DNA of 23,059 nucleotides from a virus: the IMG/VR virus record IMGVR_UViG_3300046692_000407, positions 1 through 23,059 of that record, one strand, 5' to 3'. Positions 1 to 6,997 of this stretch are shown here, piece after piece. How positions within the stretch are numbered: the first letter of the stretch is position 1; every line of letters starts with the position of its first letter. The translations under genes and the position numbers were made by a program. The notes beneath the pieces are model-generated. The model ran no database searches. It saw only the letters and a list, made by a program, of their open reading frames with translations, and had not been told where the DNA came from.

Positions 1-2670
1 GACCGGTACTGGACCTGTCGCCTGATAGATGCGCTTGCCCTGCACCACCAGGTCATACTCTTCGTAGGTGGCTTCTGGGTCGTAGCCTTTCAGTCCATCG
101 AGCGCGTCGATTTGCGCCTGCAAGCCTGGGATCTTCTCGATTTCTGCCAGAAGGTCCTCACCGAGTTCTGTCTCGGTGATCTGTCCCGCGATCATTTCCA
201 GAATGGCGGCTGCATCAGAACTGGATTGCCCCTGAACGCCGAGGCCGATCGGATACCACGGACCGATGTTTCCGATCTTGTCGACGATGCGTCCCCAGAA
301 ATAGAAGGTCACGCCGGCGCGCAGGCCGAGCATGGAGAAATCACTCTGCGGATAGGCCAAGTCAGTCAGCTTGGTTGCCGCTTCCAGCGAGGTCGTGGGC
401 CCGTACCAGATCTCCGTGCGCTGACTGTCCTCGGCACCAGCAGGGAACCCCCACTTCAGGTAGATACCGAACAGCAGCGGAGTTGCGGTCAGGAACGCCA
501 AGGCCGGCGGCATACCCTGCTTCCCGCTGAGGTTCGTCAGGATCGAGTTGCGCCATGGCGAAGTGATGTCGAACGCGCTCACCGCACGCACCCGTGCCAC
601 GTAGGCACCGGCATAGATACCGACCACGTCTACGTTGGTCATACCTGTGCGCTGTAGTTTGATCCAGTTTCCGCTGTCCTTGCGCCATTCCACGTCGTAA
701 CCGACCGCGCCGTCCACGGCCGGCCAGCTTATGGTCATGGTGGCCACAGCCAGACCTTGCACGATCGACGACGTCGACGACAGTGTCACGCTCGCCGGCG
801 CCGGAACAACCGTGATCGGGATGACGCTGATCGGCCGCTCTTCCAAGCGGGCGCCGGTATCGATATAGGCGAACTTGCTCGGCTCGAACTGCAACGCGCT
901 GATTTCGTAGTCGCCCTCGGTAGTGCGCTTGGTGCGCAGCACTCGATATAGGGGGATTGCCAAATCATCGGCGTCGAGCGCCCATTGCAGTTGCGCGACC
1001 GGTGGTTCGCTGTAGGCAACTGTGACGGTCACGGCGCGGCCGTTGACGCTCTGCACGGTACGCCCTTCGGCACGGCCGCCGGGCAGGTTGATGATCAGTC
1101 GATCGCCGGCTTTGGCCTGGGTGTCACGATCGAGCGTAATCACCCGCCCCGCCACTGCCGAGATTCGGCCGCCGACTTCACGACCAGCGAGCAGCGAATC
1201 GGCAACCGGGATGATATGGCCAGGCAGCGGAATTACGCCTTCCATGCCGGTCTTGAACGACACAGTGCGATCTTGGTTGTTGCTCAAGATCGCCCACTTT
1301 CCACGGCGTTGGGCCTCAGATGCGCGTGTGCAGCCAATGGCACTCAGCTCGGTCGGCCGATCACCATAGCGGCGCTGGAGATCGAGGTCAGCAAACGGGA
1401 TGACGTCTGTGTCGTAGTTGTTCGCCGGGTTGTCATAGCTGACCAGCGCCCGGGTGTAACGGGTCTTCGCCGAGGCGCTGCCATACGAGAATTTGCCATC
1501 GATGACGTTTGCCCGGGTGAAGACGTAGTCGAAGTCCTGCGCTCGCGGCATGTCTGCCTGCATCACCAACTGTCCCTGCGCCCAGTACGTCATGCCTCGG
1601 TAAATCGCCGAAATATCGCGCAGCAGCGACCAAGCATCGGCCTTCCCCTGCAGGTTCATGTCACAGAGGAAGCGTGGTTCCTGCCCGCCTAATCCGTTAG
1701 GCACCAGCTGATCGCAGTATTGGGCGATGCGATACAGCTCCCACTTGTCGACCATGAACGGCTTGATGCGCTTGCCCAAGCCGAAGCGCTCTTCAGTGCA
1801 AATGCCGTAGGTGATCCACGCCGGGTTATTGGTCCAGGCCGATTTCATCGAACCGTCCCAAGTCCCTGTATAGGTGCGCTGAATCGGGTCGTAGTTGCTC
1901 GGCGCCATCCAGCGGCGAGCTTTGCACTTAACGGTGACGGCCGGGATGTTGGTGAACTGCTCGGCGTCGAACTCGATGTAGAGCAGAGCGGTGTTCGGGT
2001 AGCGCAGTTTCGCGTCGATCACCTCGGTGTAACCAGCCACCAGCATGATGTCTGCGATCTTGTTGGTGTTCTGGTTCGGCGTCAGGCGGCGCACGCGAAT
2101 CTGCCATCCTGTGGTGGCGTCCGGTAGATCAATGCGGCGCGAGCGCTCGTAGCGAGTGGTGGTCTTGCCGTCGACGGCATCCACCACAACCTGCTGATAG
2201 GCGCCGCCATCCGTGGACACGTCAATGGCATACTCGATGCGATAGCCACCGACATTGCCTTCGTTGTCGACTCGTTGCAGCGCTGGCCAGGCCAACCGCA
2301 CCCGCACGGCGGACAGCTGAGTGTTAGTGATCGACCGCACCCACGCGGTATCGCTGCGCAGTTCGATGTTCAGCGATGTCTCATTCTCCACCGACGGAAT
2401 GCCCGGGATGTAGGTCTGATCCACAGAGCCAGGGCGCCAGTCCCACTTCACGTTCGGAAAGTTGTAGTTGCCGCTGGCATCCCGGATCGGCGTGTTGTCC
2501 AAATAGATGTCGTATTCGGTCGGAACGCCGTCGAATTCACCTTCGCCCACAGCGATCAGCAGCTTGGACAGGTTGGTCGAGCGCAGGCTGTCGCTGGCTT
2601 CGGTCGGCGACTTCGGCTTGCTGCTGCCGCCCTTCTCGCCATGAATATCGATCTGTGCTGCTGCGCCCAT
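1..2670 (-). CDS. J: tail tip attachment protein J (host specificity), 3' end outside window
   Basis: This gene encodes the central tail-fibre/tip attachment protein of a lambda-type tail, which contacts the host receptor. The frame is open from the ATG at 2670 to base 1 without a stop, giving 890 visible codons; the C-terminus is beyond the left edge. I checked the whole frame codon by codon. The N-terminal 600 residues look like the conserved J hub region. A fibronectin type III-like segment lies at about residues 620-705. Near the visible end is an AGQITE segment followed by a short stretch (TYEEYDLVVQGKRIYQA) resembling chitin/carbohydrate-binding modules. The start is preceded by TGGAGGAAAGC, a strong ribosome binding site lying directly after the terminator of the upstream cargo gene. 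It is the last visible gene of the tail operon, which fits lambda order (K, I, J). Confidence 0.93.
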   Translation of the reverse strand, partial: MGAAAQIDIHGEKGGSSKPKSPTEASDSLRSTNLSKLLIAVGEGEFDGVPTEYDIYLDNTPIRDASGNYNFPNVKWDWRPGSVDQTYIPGIPSVENETSLNIELRSDTAWVRSITNTQLSAVRVRLAWPALQRVDNEGNVGGYRIEYAIDVSTDGGAYQQVVVDAVDGKTTTRYERSRRIDLPDATTGWQIRVRRLTPNQNTNKIADIMLVAGYTEVIDAKLRYPNTALLYIEFDAEQFTNIPAVTVKCKARRWMAPSNYDPIQRTYTGTWDGSMKSAWTNNPAWITYGICTEERFGLGKRIKPFMVDKWELYRIAQYCDQLVPNGLGGQEPRFLCDMNLQGKADAWSLLRDISAIYRGMTYWAQGQLVMQADMPRAQDFDYVFTRANVIDGKFSYGSASAKTRYTRALVSYDNPANNYDTDVIPFADLDLQRRYGDRPTELSAIGCTRASEAQRRGKWAILSNNQDRTVSFKTGMEGVIPLPGHIIPVADSLLAGREVGGRISAVAGRVITLDRDTQAKAGDRLIINLPGGRAEGRTVQSVNGRAVTVTVAYSEPPVAQLQWALDADDLAIPLYRVLRTKRTTEGDYEISALQFEPSKFAYIDTGARLEERPISVIPITVVPAPASVTLSSTSSIVQGLAVATMTISWPAVDGAVGYDVEWRKDSGNWIKLQRTGMTNVDVVGIYAGAYVARVRAVSAFDITSPWRNSILTNLSGKQGMPPALAFLTATPLLFGIYLKWGFPAGAEDSQRTEIWYGPTTSLEAATKLTDLAYPQSDFSMLGLRAGVTFYFWGRIVDKIGNIGPWYPIGLGVQGQSSSDAAAILEMIAGQITETELGEDLLAEIEKIPGLQAQIDALDGLKGYDPEATYEEYDLVVQGKRIYQATGPVPV

Positions 2671-2685
2671 GCTTTCCTCCAGGCA

Positions 2686-2708
2686 TAAAAAAACCCGCCG
2701 TAGCGGGT
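2686..2708 (-). terminator. Rho-independent terminator of the putAbiC-like gene
   Basis: On the minus strand a 6-bp perfect stem (ACCCGC/GCGGGT, 4-nt loop) is followed by a run of seven T. It lies 17 nt after the stop of the abortive-infection-like gene and about 15 nt before the start codon of J, so it insulates the cargo gene while sitting in front of J. Confidence 0.82.
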
Positions 2709-2724
2709 AATAAGGTGACGAAAA

Positions 2725-3627
2725 TCAAAGTGAAAGAATCGGCAATCCCAGCACATGAGCTCTATCCAACAGCCTATGTTGGGGCACACCTATACAGAAA
2801 GAATACTTCACCAACAATTCTTTTAAATGATCAGTACCGCAAACCACTGCATAATAAAAAATTAACAATTTTTCCGAATCCGAGAAAAGCGATTTATACA
2901 TATCTATATATAGCTTATTACCTTCCAAAAACGAATCAATATATGACAGAGTTATTTCGACACCTGCCATGTATTGCTGCAACTCCTCACCATCATTTTG
3001 CCAAAAATGATCAAAAGCGATAACAAGCCCTCTAAGCTCATCTCTACGTGGCTTTATATTTAACAGCCCGATCACTGTAACGTTCGGATTATCGGGTAAA
3101 GCCGTACTTTTCACAAAAGACGAATGAAGCCTCTTGCAAAAAATCTTTATACAGTCACGCCCCTTTGTAACTTTATTATTACTATCAACCAAGTCTATGG
3201 CGGCCAACGCTGCCATATGCGTATCAATCATTTTATAGAAGGTCGCGACCGAGCTTTGCAGTTTGAAATTCTCAACCTGCTGATCTAGCGCATTTGCGGA
3301 TTTAGCCAGCTCGACACGAGATTCCTTTAATTCCACCCTTTGTATGGTGATAGTTATCAAAAGCCCCATAAAAGCAAAAAATGTCAGTATTGGGTTAGTT
3401 ACCCCTCCAAAAAAATCCCCAAAAACACCTGATGAAAAAAACTCTTCCTTTGACCGAACCGCGATTACAACATCCGCAATAAAAACAACAAAAATCACAA
3501 CTACAGCCGCAACAAAAATACGGTAAAGCTTTCGGACCCCATCCTCTTCTCCCGGAAGCACCAACGCTTCAAACCACTTATATGGAGCACTCAATAGTTT
3601 TTTTAAAAATCCATTTTTGCTGTCCAT
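2725..3627 (-). CDS. putative phage abortive infection protein (putAbiC-like), membrane-anchored
   Basis: A 300-aa protein inserted between tail genes I and J. Two membrane helices are visible at about residues 37-57 and 77-96. A charged, coiled-coil-like stretch follows (97-125), then a conserved-looking TFYKMIDTH segment (129-137), a GRD at 156-158, and a soluble alpha-helical C-terminus. This arrangement (two N-terminal helices, NPILTFFAFMGLLITI, then QR.EL and TFYKM) matches my memory of the putAbiC family, described as putative phage abortive infection proteins; I could not run a profile search. The start is supported by TTGGAG upstream. The gene is clearly AT-richer than its neighbours and has its own terminator. 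A TAGAAT box at 3666-3671, overlapping the end of gene I, could be a -10 element. Likely role: superinfection defence expressed by the lysogen. Confidence 0.72.
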   Translation of the reverse strand: MDSKNGFLKKLLSAPYKWFEALVLPGEEDGVRKLYRIFVAAVVVIFVVFIADVVIAVRSKEEFFSSGVFGDFFGGVTNPILTFFAFMGLLITITIQRVELKESRVELAKSANALDQQVENFKLQSSVATFYKMIDTHMAALAAIDLVDSNNKVTKGRDCIKIFCKRLHSSFVKSTALPDNPNVTVIGLLNIKPRRDELRGLVIAFDHFWQNDGEELQQYMAGVEITLSYIDSFLEGNKLYIDMYKSLFSDSEKLLIFYYAVVCGTDHLKELLVKYSFCIGVPQHRLLDRAHVLGLPILSL

Positions 3628-3661
3628 ACTGTGGCTCCAATAATCTCAAAAAATAATGTTG

Positions 3662-4270
3662 CTACATTCTATCCTCTGCGTAAATGGATGCAGAGATGAT
3701 CATCCCACCCCACCGCCTTTCGCCGATGCAAATCGGCACCGGATTGCCGCTGGCCGTGGTGTTCTTAGCGCTGCCGAAGGCGTAGGACGGTGCGTTTTCG
3801 GGGGATGCGCTCTGCTTCAGGCCGGAGGCCTGCGGACTGAGCATCTGAATGACGCCGCCAATTGCCATAGACGCGCCAGCTGCATACAAAAACGGTGATG
3901 CGGCTGCAAACGGAGTGAAGGACAGCACATAGGCTGCGGCGATCATGACTGTGCCGATGATGGTCTGCAGGTCACCAGCACGCTTGCTGCCACCAATCAC
4001 CGGAACAATGCGGATTTCCCGTGTGCCGCCGAGATCGAATCCGTCTATCCCGATGTTTGCGCGATTCCGGAAGATCGCAAACTTCAGCCCAAGGCGCTCC
4101 AGTCTTTTAATTTCATCGGCGAAACCATCAATGGTCGCATTGAGCGCACGGAACACCTCTACGGCCGATCCGCCGTCGAGAAGGAATTGCTTGCTTCGAA
4201 AAAACTTCTTGGCGAGCGAACCGGACAGCATCACTTTCGTCATTGGCGTGTAGATAATTGCTGAGCACAT
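3662..4270 (-). CDS. I: tail tip assembly protein I
   Basis: A 202-aa homologue of lambda gpI, a tail tip assembly protein acting with gpK and gpJ. The N-terminal half is a beta-grasp-like region (KVMLSGSLAKKFF at residues 11-23, a FRALNATIDGF segment near 40). A hydrophobic alanine/glycine-rich segment at about 105-143 (VMIAAAYVLSFTPFAAA, then GGVIQMLSPQ) is typical of the family. The C-terminus carries a NPVPICIGERRWGG motif also typical of gpI (PVP.lYG-like). The start is chosen from CTGGAGAATGGC upstream. The gene lies just after the terminator of the lipoprotein gene and 34 nt before the putAbiC-like gene. In lambda, K and I are adjacent; here about 3.8 kb of cargo separate them. Confidence 0.88.
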   Translation of the reverse strand: MCSAIIYTPMTKVMLSGSLAKKFFRSKQFLLDGGSAVEVFRALNATIDGFADEIKRLERLGLKFAIFRNRANIGIDGFDLGGTREIRIVPVIGGSKRAGDLQTIIGTVMIAAAYVLSFTPFAAASPFLYAAGASMAIGGVIQMLSPQASGLKQSASPENAPSYAFGSAKNTTASGNPVPICIGERRWGGMIISASIYAEDRM

Positions 4271-4285
4271 GCCATTCTCCAGGCA

Positions 4286-4310
4286 ATAAAAAACCGCCCG
4301 GAGGCGGTTT
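4286..4310 (-). terminator. Rho-independent terminator of lipoprotein gene A
   Basis: On the minus strand an 8-bp perfect stem (AAACCGCC/GGCGGTTT, 4-nt loop) runs into a T-rich tract. It starts within 3 nt of the lipoprotein stop and ends about 15 nt before the start codon of gene I. The sequence CTCCAGGCA next to it on the plus strand is repeated next to the terminator in front of J. Confidence 0.85.
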
Positions 4311-4312
4311 GT

Positions 4313-4735
4313 TCAGAGAGTAGTGGGCAGTATGTCGATCTGCCCATCGCCCCCGGTAAAAACTCGGTATTTCTTGATCGCGCCATCTTTCACGATCGCT
4401 TCCCGTTCCACTCGGGCTGCGCCCATGGAGCAGATGCCAGAGCCGGTGTAAGCGGCGCCAACTGAAACCGAATCAGGTGGTAGATAAAACGATGCCTTCT
4501 GGCCAGGGTCGAGCTTTGCGGCTTGTTTTCCATCGATGAAAACGGCCATTGAACAAAGGCTTCCAGTTTGTCCAGAGTCGCGGATCACTTGCAGTGTCCC
4601 GTATGCGCCTGATGGCTTGGCCTGGTAAGCCGACAACTGACTGGACGGCGCCTGCTTGGCTTCATTGGAAGGCGTTGGCGAAGTCGCACACCCCGCCAAC
4701 AGCGCTACCGCCAACGCTCCTAAGATCAATTTCAT
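4313..4735 (-). CDS. small lipoprotein, module A
   Basis: A 140-aa predicted lipoprotein. The signal peptide MKLILGALAVALLAGC ends in a clear lipobox (LLAGC, Cys16), so the mature protein should be lipidated and held in the inner or outer membrane. The mature part has a Ser/Ala-rich linker (17-43), then a compact beta-rich domain with a pair of cysteines (in GSLCSM and GICSMG) that could form a disulphide. It has the look of small prophage and Pseudomonas lipoproteins with a DUF2846-like fold, but I cannot assign a family. Start: the ATG at 4735 has AAAGGAG eight bases upstream; a GTG at 4744 would overlap that site. Its first 16 codons and upstream region are almost identical to those of the lipoprotein gene at 6513-6863, while the rest is unrelated. 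Prophage lipoproteins of this kind can act in superinfection exclusion; that is only an inference here. Confidence 0.75.
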   Translation of the reverse strand: MKLILGALAVALLAGCATSPTPSNEAKQAPSSQLSAYQAKPSGAYGTLQVIRDSGQTGSLCSMAVFIDGKQAAKLDPGQKASFYLPPDSVSVGAAYTGSGICSMGAARVEREAIVKDGAIKKYRVFTGGDGQIDILPTTL

Positions 4736-4845
4736 GCAGGTCACTCCTTTACAAAAAAGCTTACTCTAGCGCGACCACTGTCATAACATCCAGCATGTAT
4801 ATAACACCAGTAACAATTTGCGAGTCGCCGTAGTAGCGTTGTGCC
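4696..4845. repeat. duplicated 5' cassette, copy A (signal peptide plus divergent promoter region)
   Basis: Bases 4696-4748 match 6824-6876 with only two differences in 53; they cover the lipoprotein signal-peptide codons and ribosome binding site. The similarity continues, weaker, through the intergenic region: CTAGCGCG, CACTGTC, CATCCAGC, CCAGT, CAA.ATT and TAGTAGCGTT.TGCCT occur in the same order and spacing in both copies. The second copy is at 6824-6974. Confidence 0.85.
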
Positions 4846-4868
4846 TCCAATGCAATGGATTAGCATAG
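4736..4868. promoter_or_regulatory. divergent promoter region between lipoprotein A and the 72-aa gene
   Basis: This 133-nt region separates two divergent start codons and is homologous to 6864-6997. On the plus strand TTGCGA (4818-4823) and TGTGCC (4840-4845), 16 nt apart, line up with TTGGAT/TATGCC in the other copy. TAGTAGCGT lies at 4831-4839, 29 nt before the start. On the minus strand a conserved CTGGAT and TAGAGT pair is a possible promoter for the lipoprotein. The boxes are weak matches to sigma-70, so exact promoter placement is a guess; the conservation is what supports a regulatory role. Confidence 0.5.
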
Positions 4869-5087
4869 ATGACCACCAAATATGCGTTTGACGAAGAAGC
4901 GGCAATGAAACTTGATGCTGCTTACGCAGTGATTATCGGGCTAGTAAGTATCGTCCAAGATGACCCGATAAAATTGCAGTCGGCTAAAAAAATCGCATTG
5001 GCATCCTTAGGATCAACTCATTCAGAATACATTAAAACCGTGCAAGGAAAGGTTAGTGCGATTTTATCATTTAACCCATCAAAATAA
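4869..5087 (+). CDS. 72-aa protein of unknown function, module A
   Basis: A small, probably soluble alpha-helical protein with no membrane segment, signal peptide or motif I recognise. It lies on the strand opposite to the tail genes, first in a two-gene unit with the 314-aa gene 94 nt downstream. No strong ribosome binding site precedes the start, but the position of the ATG matches that of the 178-aa gene in the homologous module (29 nt after TAGTAGCGT in both), which supports the start. Base composition is AT-richer than the tail genes. It could be a partner or antitoxin-like regulator of the next gene, but nothing in the sequence proves this. Confidence 0.6.
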   Translation: MTTKYAFDEEAAMKLDAAYAVIIGLVSIVQDDPIKLQSAKKIALASLGSTHSEYIKTVQGKVSAILSFNPSK

Positions 5088-5181
5088 CTTATTCACCAGA
5101 AATATCCAAACCCTATCCAAACGCAAAAAATCTCGCCTACAGATTAAACCACACGAATACCGACCAACTAAATAGCCTTCT

Positions 5182-6126
5182 ATGACATTAAAAAACATCA
5201 GCTCTGAATCTCAACCCACAGAAAAGAGAAAGCCGCTTTCTGAGTATTTTGATTACATATGTGACTTCCATCATATAGATATGAATTTAAAAACAAACTA
5301 TGCCAGACAAAAATATCATGACGATTGGATGAGGAAATATCAAATCGCAATAGCCGACTGGGTAAGCTATGACATCACCATCTGGGCTACTCGACTGCGA
5401 CAGTCACTAAAACTTTGCTTCAGCGCCACTTATTTTGCACTAGAATCAAGAAAAGCCCAATCAAACAGATCAATGGCTTCCGCGTATTACTTGGGATATT
5501 ACTCTGCCTTACACGCAATGTGGGCAGTTATTTATCTTGACCCGCAGCAATCCACGAAAAACGTCTACAGCATTACCCACTCAAAAATCCTGAACTTATT
5601 TCATTCTACGTACGCCCATGGGAATAACAGTCCCCTGCAGGTGAACACGAAGAAATTCATCGAAAATTTGCGCTTTCTACGCGAGTACTATTCTTACCGC
5701 ATGCCTCTAAACTCGCCATTTCAAGGAGATGCCGAGTTAAAAAACGCATTAACCTCGCTGGGTGGATTCGTGAAACAATGCATTCAGCTATCGCACTTGC
5801 AATCTCACTTAATAATGAAGTCCGCTTATAAAAAAAGAAAATCATCCGCATCACTCCCCTACAATTCGAGACAGCAGTTCATTCAAGAATTCTCCTTAAT
5901 AAATGGAAAAGAGCGCGAATCAAACAAAACAATAATACTTGACCCCTCAGATAAATCAGCACTACACGAGGCCATTAATCAAGGCTGCGACATCATGGCC
6001 CACAGCATATCTTACGATCATATGTTTGATGAATATATGACATACGATGATGATCACACACCTATTGGTGCCATTGTAGCTGAAGCCAGAACGCTTGTTG
6101 GGGCGGCACTTTATGGCAGGCCCTAA
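5182..6126 (+). CDS. 314-aa protein of unknown function, possible HEPN-like helical fold
   Basis: This AT-rich gene in the K-I cargo block encodes a soluble, mostly alpha-helical protein. Residues 100-112 (SAYYLGYYSALHA), a THSKILNLF segment at 132-140 and LRFLREYYSYRMP at 163-175 recall the order of helices in HEPN-type domains (AYYAxxHA, then KTH..., then LR..R.YY). No canonical HEPN RNase motif (R-x4-6-H) is seen, so a catalytic role is doubtful and the resemblance may be superficial. The C-terminus (DPSDKSALHEAINQGCDIMA) is charged and not recognised. There is no clear Shine-Dalgarno before 5182, so the start could be later, for example near 5281. Opposite strand, skewed composition and position in a moron hotspot suggest cargo, possibly defence or host modification. 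Confidence 0.62.
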   Translation: MTLKNISSESQPTEKRKPLSEYFDYICDFHHIDMNLKTNYARQKYHDDWMRKYQIAIADWVSYDITIWATRLRQSLKLCFSATYFALESRKAQSNRSMASAYYLGYYSALHAMWAVIYLDPQQSTKNVYSITHSKILNLFHSTYAHGNNSPLQVNTKKFIENLRFLREYYSYRMPLNSPFQGDAELKNALTSLGGFVKQCIQLSHLQSHLIMKSAYKKRKSSASLPYNSRQQFIQEFSLINGKERESNKTIILDPSDKSALHEAINQGCDIMAHSISYDHMFDEYMTYDDDHTPIGAIVAEARTLVGAALYGRP

Positions 6127-6148
6127 TTTGAAATAGCGTACAACACAA

Positions 6149-6168
6149 CGCAACTTAAGTTAGTTGCG
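6149..6168. other. hairpin after the 314-aa gene
   Basis: A 7-bp perfect inverted repeat (CGCAACT/AGTTGCG, 6-nt loop) starts 22 nt after the stop codon at 6126. There is no T-tract, so it is at best a weak terminator or an RNA 3'-end stabiliser. I see nothing else in the remaining sequence from 6127 to 6305 apart from a GGAGGGTATG followed by an immediate stop on the minus strand near 6256-6268. Confidence 0.4.
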
Positions 6169-6305
6169 CACAAGTAGAACAACTGATGCAGACCATCACA
6201 CGCCGGGCTCAATAACAGCGCCGCGGTCATGTTCAGCTCGCATTTTCTAACCGTCCATACCCTCCAACGGCAACTGAGGACTCGACGCGCCCGGCTATTA
6301 CCTTC

Positions 6306-6480
6306 TTATTCCTGCACCCATTTCGCCGCCGGGCCGCATGATTTGCTGGTAGGTGCATCTTTGTGCCTAAGGATCAGTCGCGAGCGGTCGAGCCACGGAC
6401 CGCCGAAGACAATGACATCAGGCGCTAGTCCGTACATATGGTGTAAAGAACGGGCAAAAACCGAACGCTGCGGCATGCTC
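6306..6480 (-). pseudogene. relict 3' end of a second tail assembly gene K
   Basis: On the minus strand, frame ending at the TAA at 6306-6308, the translation contains HHMYG, then DVIVFGGPW and RLILRHKDA, aligned with HHLYG, EVIVFGGPW and RLILRHKDA at the end of the intact gpK gene at 8092-8856. The similarity continues upstream as AAAFG (intact: AATFG) but in a different frame, because about 2 nt are missing near 6446-6450. It stops abruptly at about 6480, right next to the terminator of lipoprotein gene B. The fragment has a different C-terminal tail (PTSKSCGPAAKWVQE) from the intact gene, so it comes from a diverged K allele, not a recent copy. No start codon or ribosome binding site belongs to it; it should be non-functional. 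Confidence 0.85.
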
Positions 6481-6487
6481 GAAACAC

Positions 6488-6507
6488 AAAAAACCGCCCG
6501 ATGGCAA
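6488..6507 (-). terminator. weak terminator of lipoprotein gene B
   Basis: On the minus strand TTGCC/GGCGG (five pairs, two of them G-U, 4-nt loop) is followed by six T. It begins a few bases after the lipoprotein stop codon. The right-hand side (AAAAAACCGCCCG on the plus strand) is the same as in the intact terminator at 4286-4310, while the left-hand arm has diverged, so this is a decayed version of the same element. Confidence 0.5.
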
Positions 6508-6512
6508 CTCTG

Positions 6513-6863
6513 TCAAAGACATTTATTCACAACTTCGGCTCGTCGGTTTTTACGCCAATCCATCAGTCCAGACGTGAAATACAATTCAACGCGGCTTCCA
6601 TTTGAAGAGTTCTTAAAATCCGCAAACTCAATCTGGCCTGCGCTTACGACTGTTTCACCACTATCAGGTAGCGGCTGTACAAAGACGTCGTAATGCGCCC
6701 CAGCTATGGACTGATTCTGCCAGCCATAGAGAACACATTCGGCCACAGTATTAGCATCTTTTTTACTGTTAAATGTTTTCCATGGCCCGTCAGCACGACG
6801 CTCGCTCATTGAGGCACAACCAGCCAACAGCGCTACCGCCAACGCTCCTACGATCAATTTCAT
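6513..6863 (-). CDS. small lipoprotein, module B
   Basis: A 116-aa predicted lipoprotein. Signal peptide MKLIVGALAVALLAGC with lipobox LLAGC (Cys16) differs by one residue from that of the lipoprotein at 4313-4735. The mature part is unrelated to it: a Lys/Asp-rich segment, two cysteines (in AECVLYG and the C-terminal NKCL) and a beta-rich middle. It resembles short phage and bacterial lipoproteins in which AECVLxxW precedes a beta domain, but I do not assign a family. The start is the ATG at 6863 with CAGGAG eight bases upstream; upstream in-frame codons to 6956 are non-coding promoter sequence, as the homologous module shows. It is followed by a weak terminator and the gpK relict. Confidence 0.75.
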   Translation of the reverse strand: MKLIVGALAVALLAGCASMSERRADGPWKTFNSKKDANTVAECVLYGWQNQSIAGAHYDVFVQPLPDSGETVVSAGQIEFADFKNSSNGSRVELYFTSGLMDWRKNRRAEVVNKCL

Positions 6864-6974
6864 CCAGGTCACTCCTGTGGGAAAGGAGAGTACTGTAGCG
6901 CGGCACTGTCCGGGCATCCAGCGTGGATGGAATGCCAGTGGCAAAATTGGATCCATAAGTAGTAGCGTTATGCC
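6824..6974. repeat. duplicated 5' cassette, copy B
   Basis: This is the second copy of the element at 4696-4845: 53 nt with two differences over the signal peptide and ribosome binding site, then colinear blocks through the divergent promoter region. Copy B additionally has a dyad CATCCA/TGGATG (6915-6929) that is not conserved in copy A. Confidence 0.85.
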
Positions 6975-6997
6975 TTATTTCTTTTGAAGGATCCGGT
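6864..6997. promoter_or_regulatory. divergent promoter region between lipoprotein B and the 178-aa gene
   Basis: This 134-nt region is homologous to 4736-4868. On the plus strand TTGGAT (6947-6952) and TATGCC (6969-6974) are 16 nt apart, and TAGTAGCGT lies at 6960-6968, again 29 nt before the start codon. On the minus strand CTGGAT and TACAGT, about 18 nt apart, are candidates for the lipoprotein promoter. The dyad CATCCA-GCG-TGGATG at 6915-6929 may be an operator. Promoter positions are inferred. Confidence 0.5.

Noticed and set aside
985-2127. Plus-strand open frames over J (985-1692, 1720-2127)
   Set aside because: The minus-strand J frame is open over the full stretch and recognisable; the plus-strand products show no protein-like pattern.
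3674-3695. Inverted repeat CTCTGC/GCAGAG near the end of gene I
   Set aside because: It lies inside coding sequence, is only 6 bp with a 10-nt spacer, and has no T-run; chance is sufficient.
5182-6126. Active HEPN ribonuclease
   Set aside because: The helical pattern is suggestive only; I see no R-x4-6-H catalytic motif, so only a possible fold similarity is reported.
6229-6693. 154-aa plus-strand open frame across the K relict and the end of lipoprotein B
   Set aside because: It runs through a relict, a terminator and the end of an opposite gene; no ribosome binding site and no recognisable protein.
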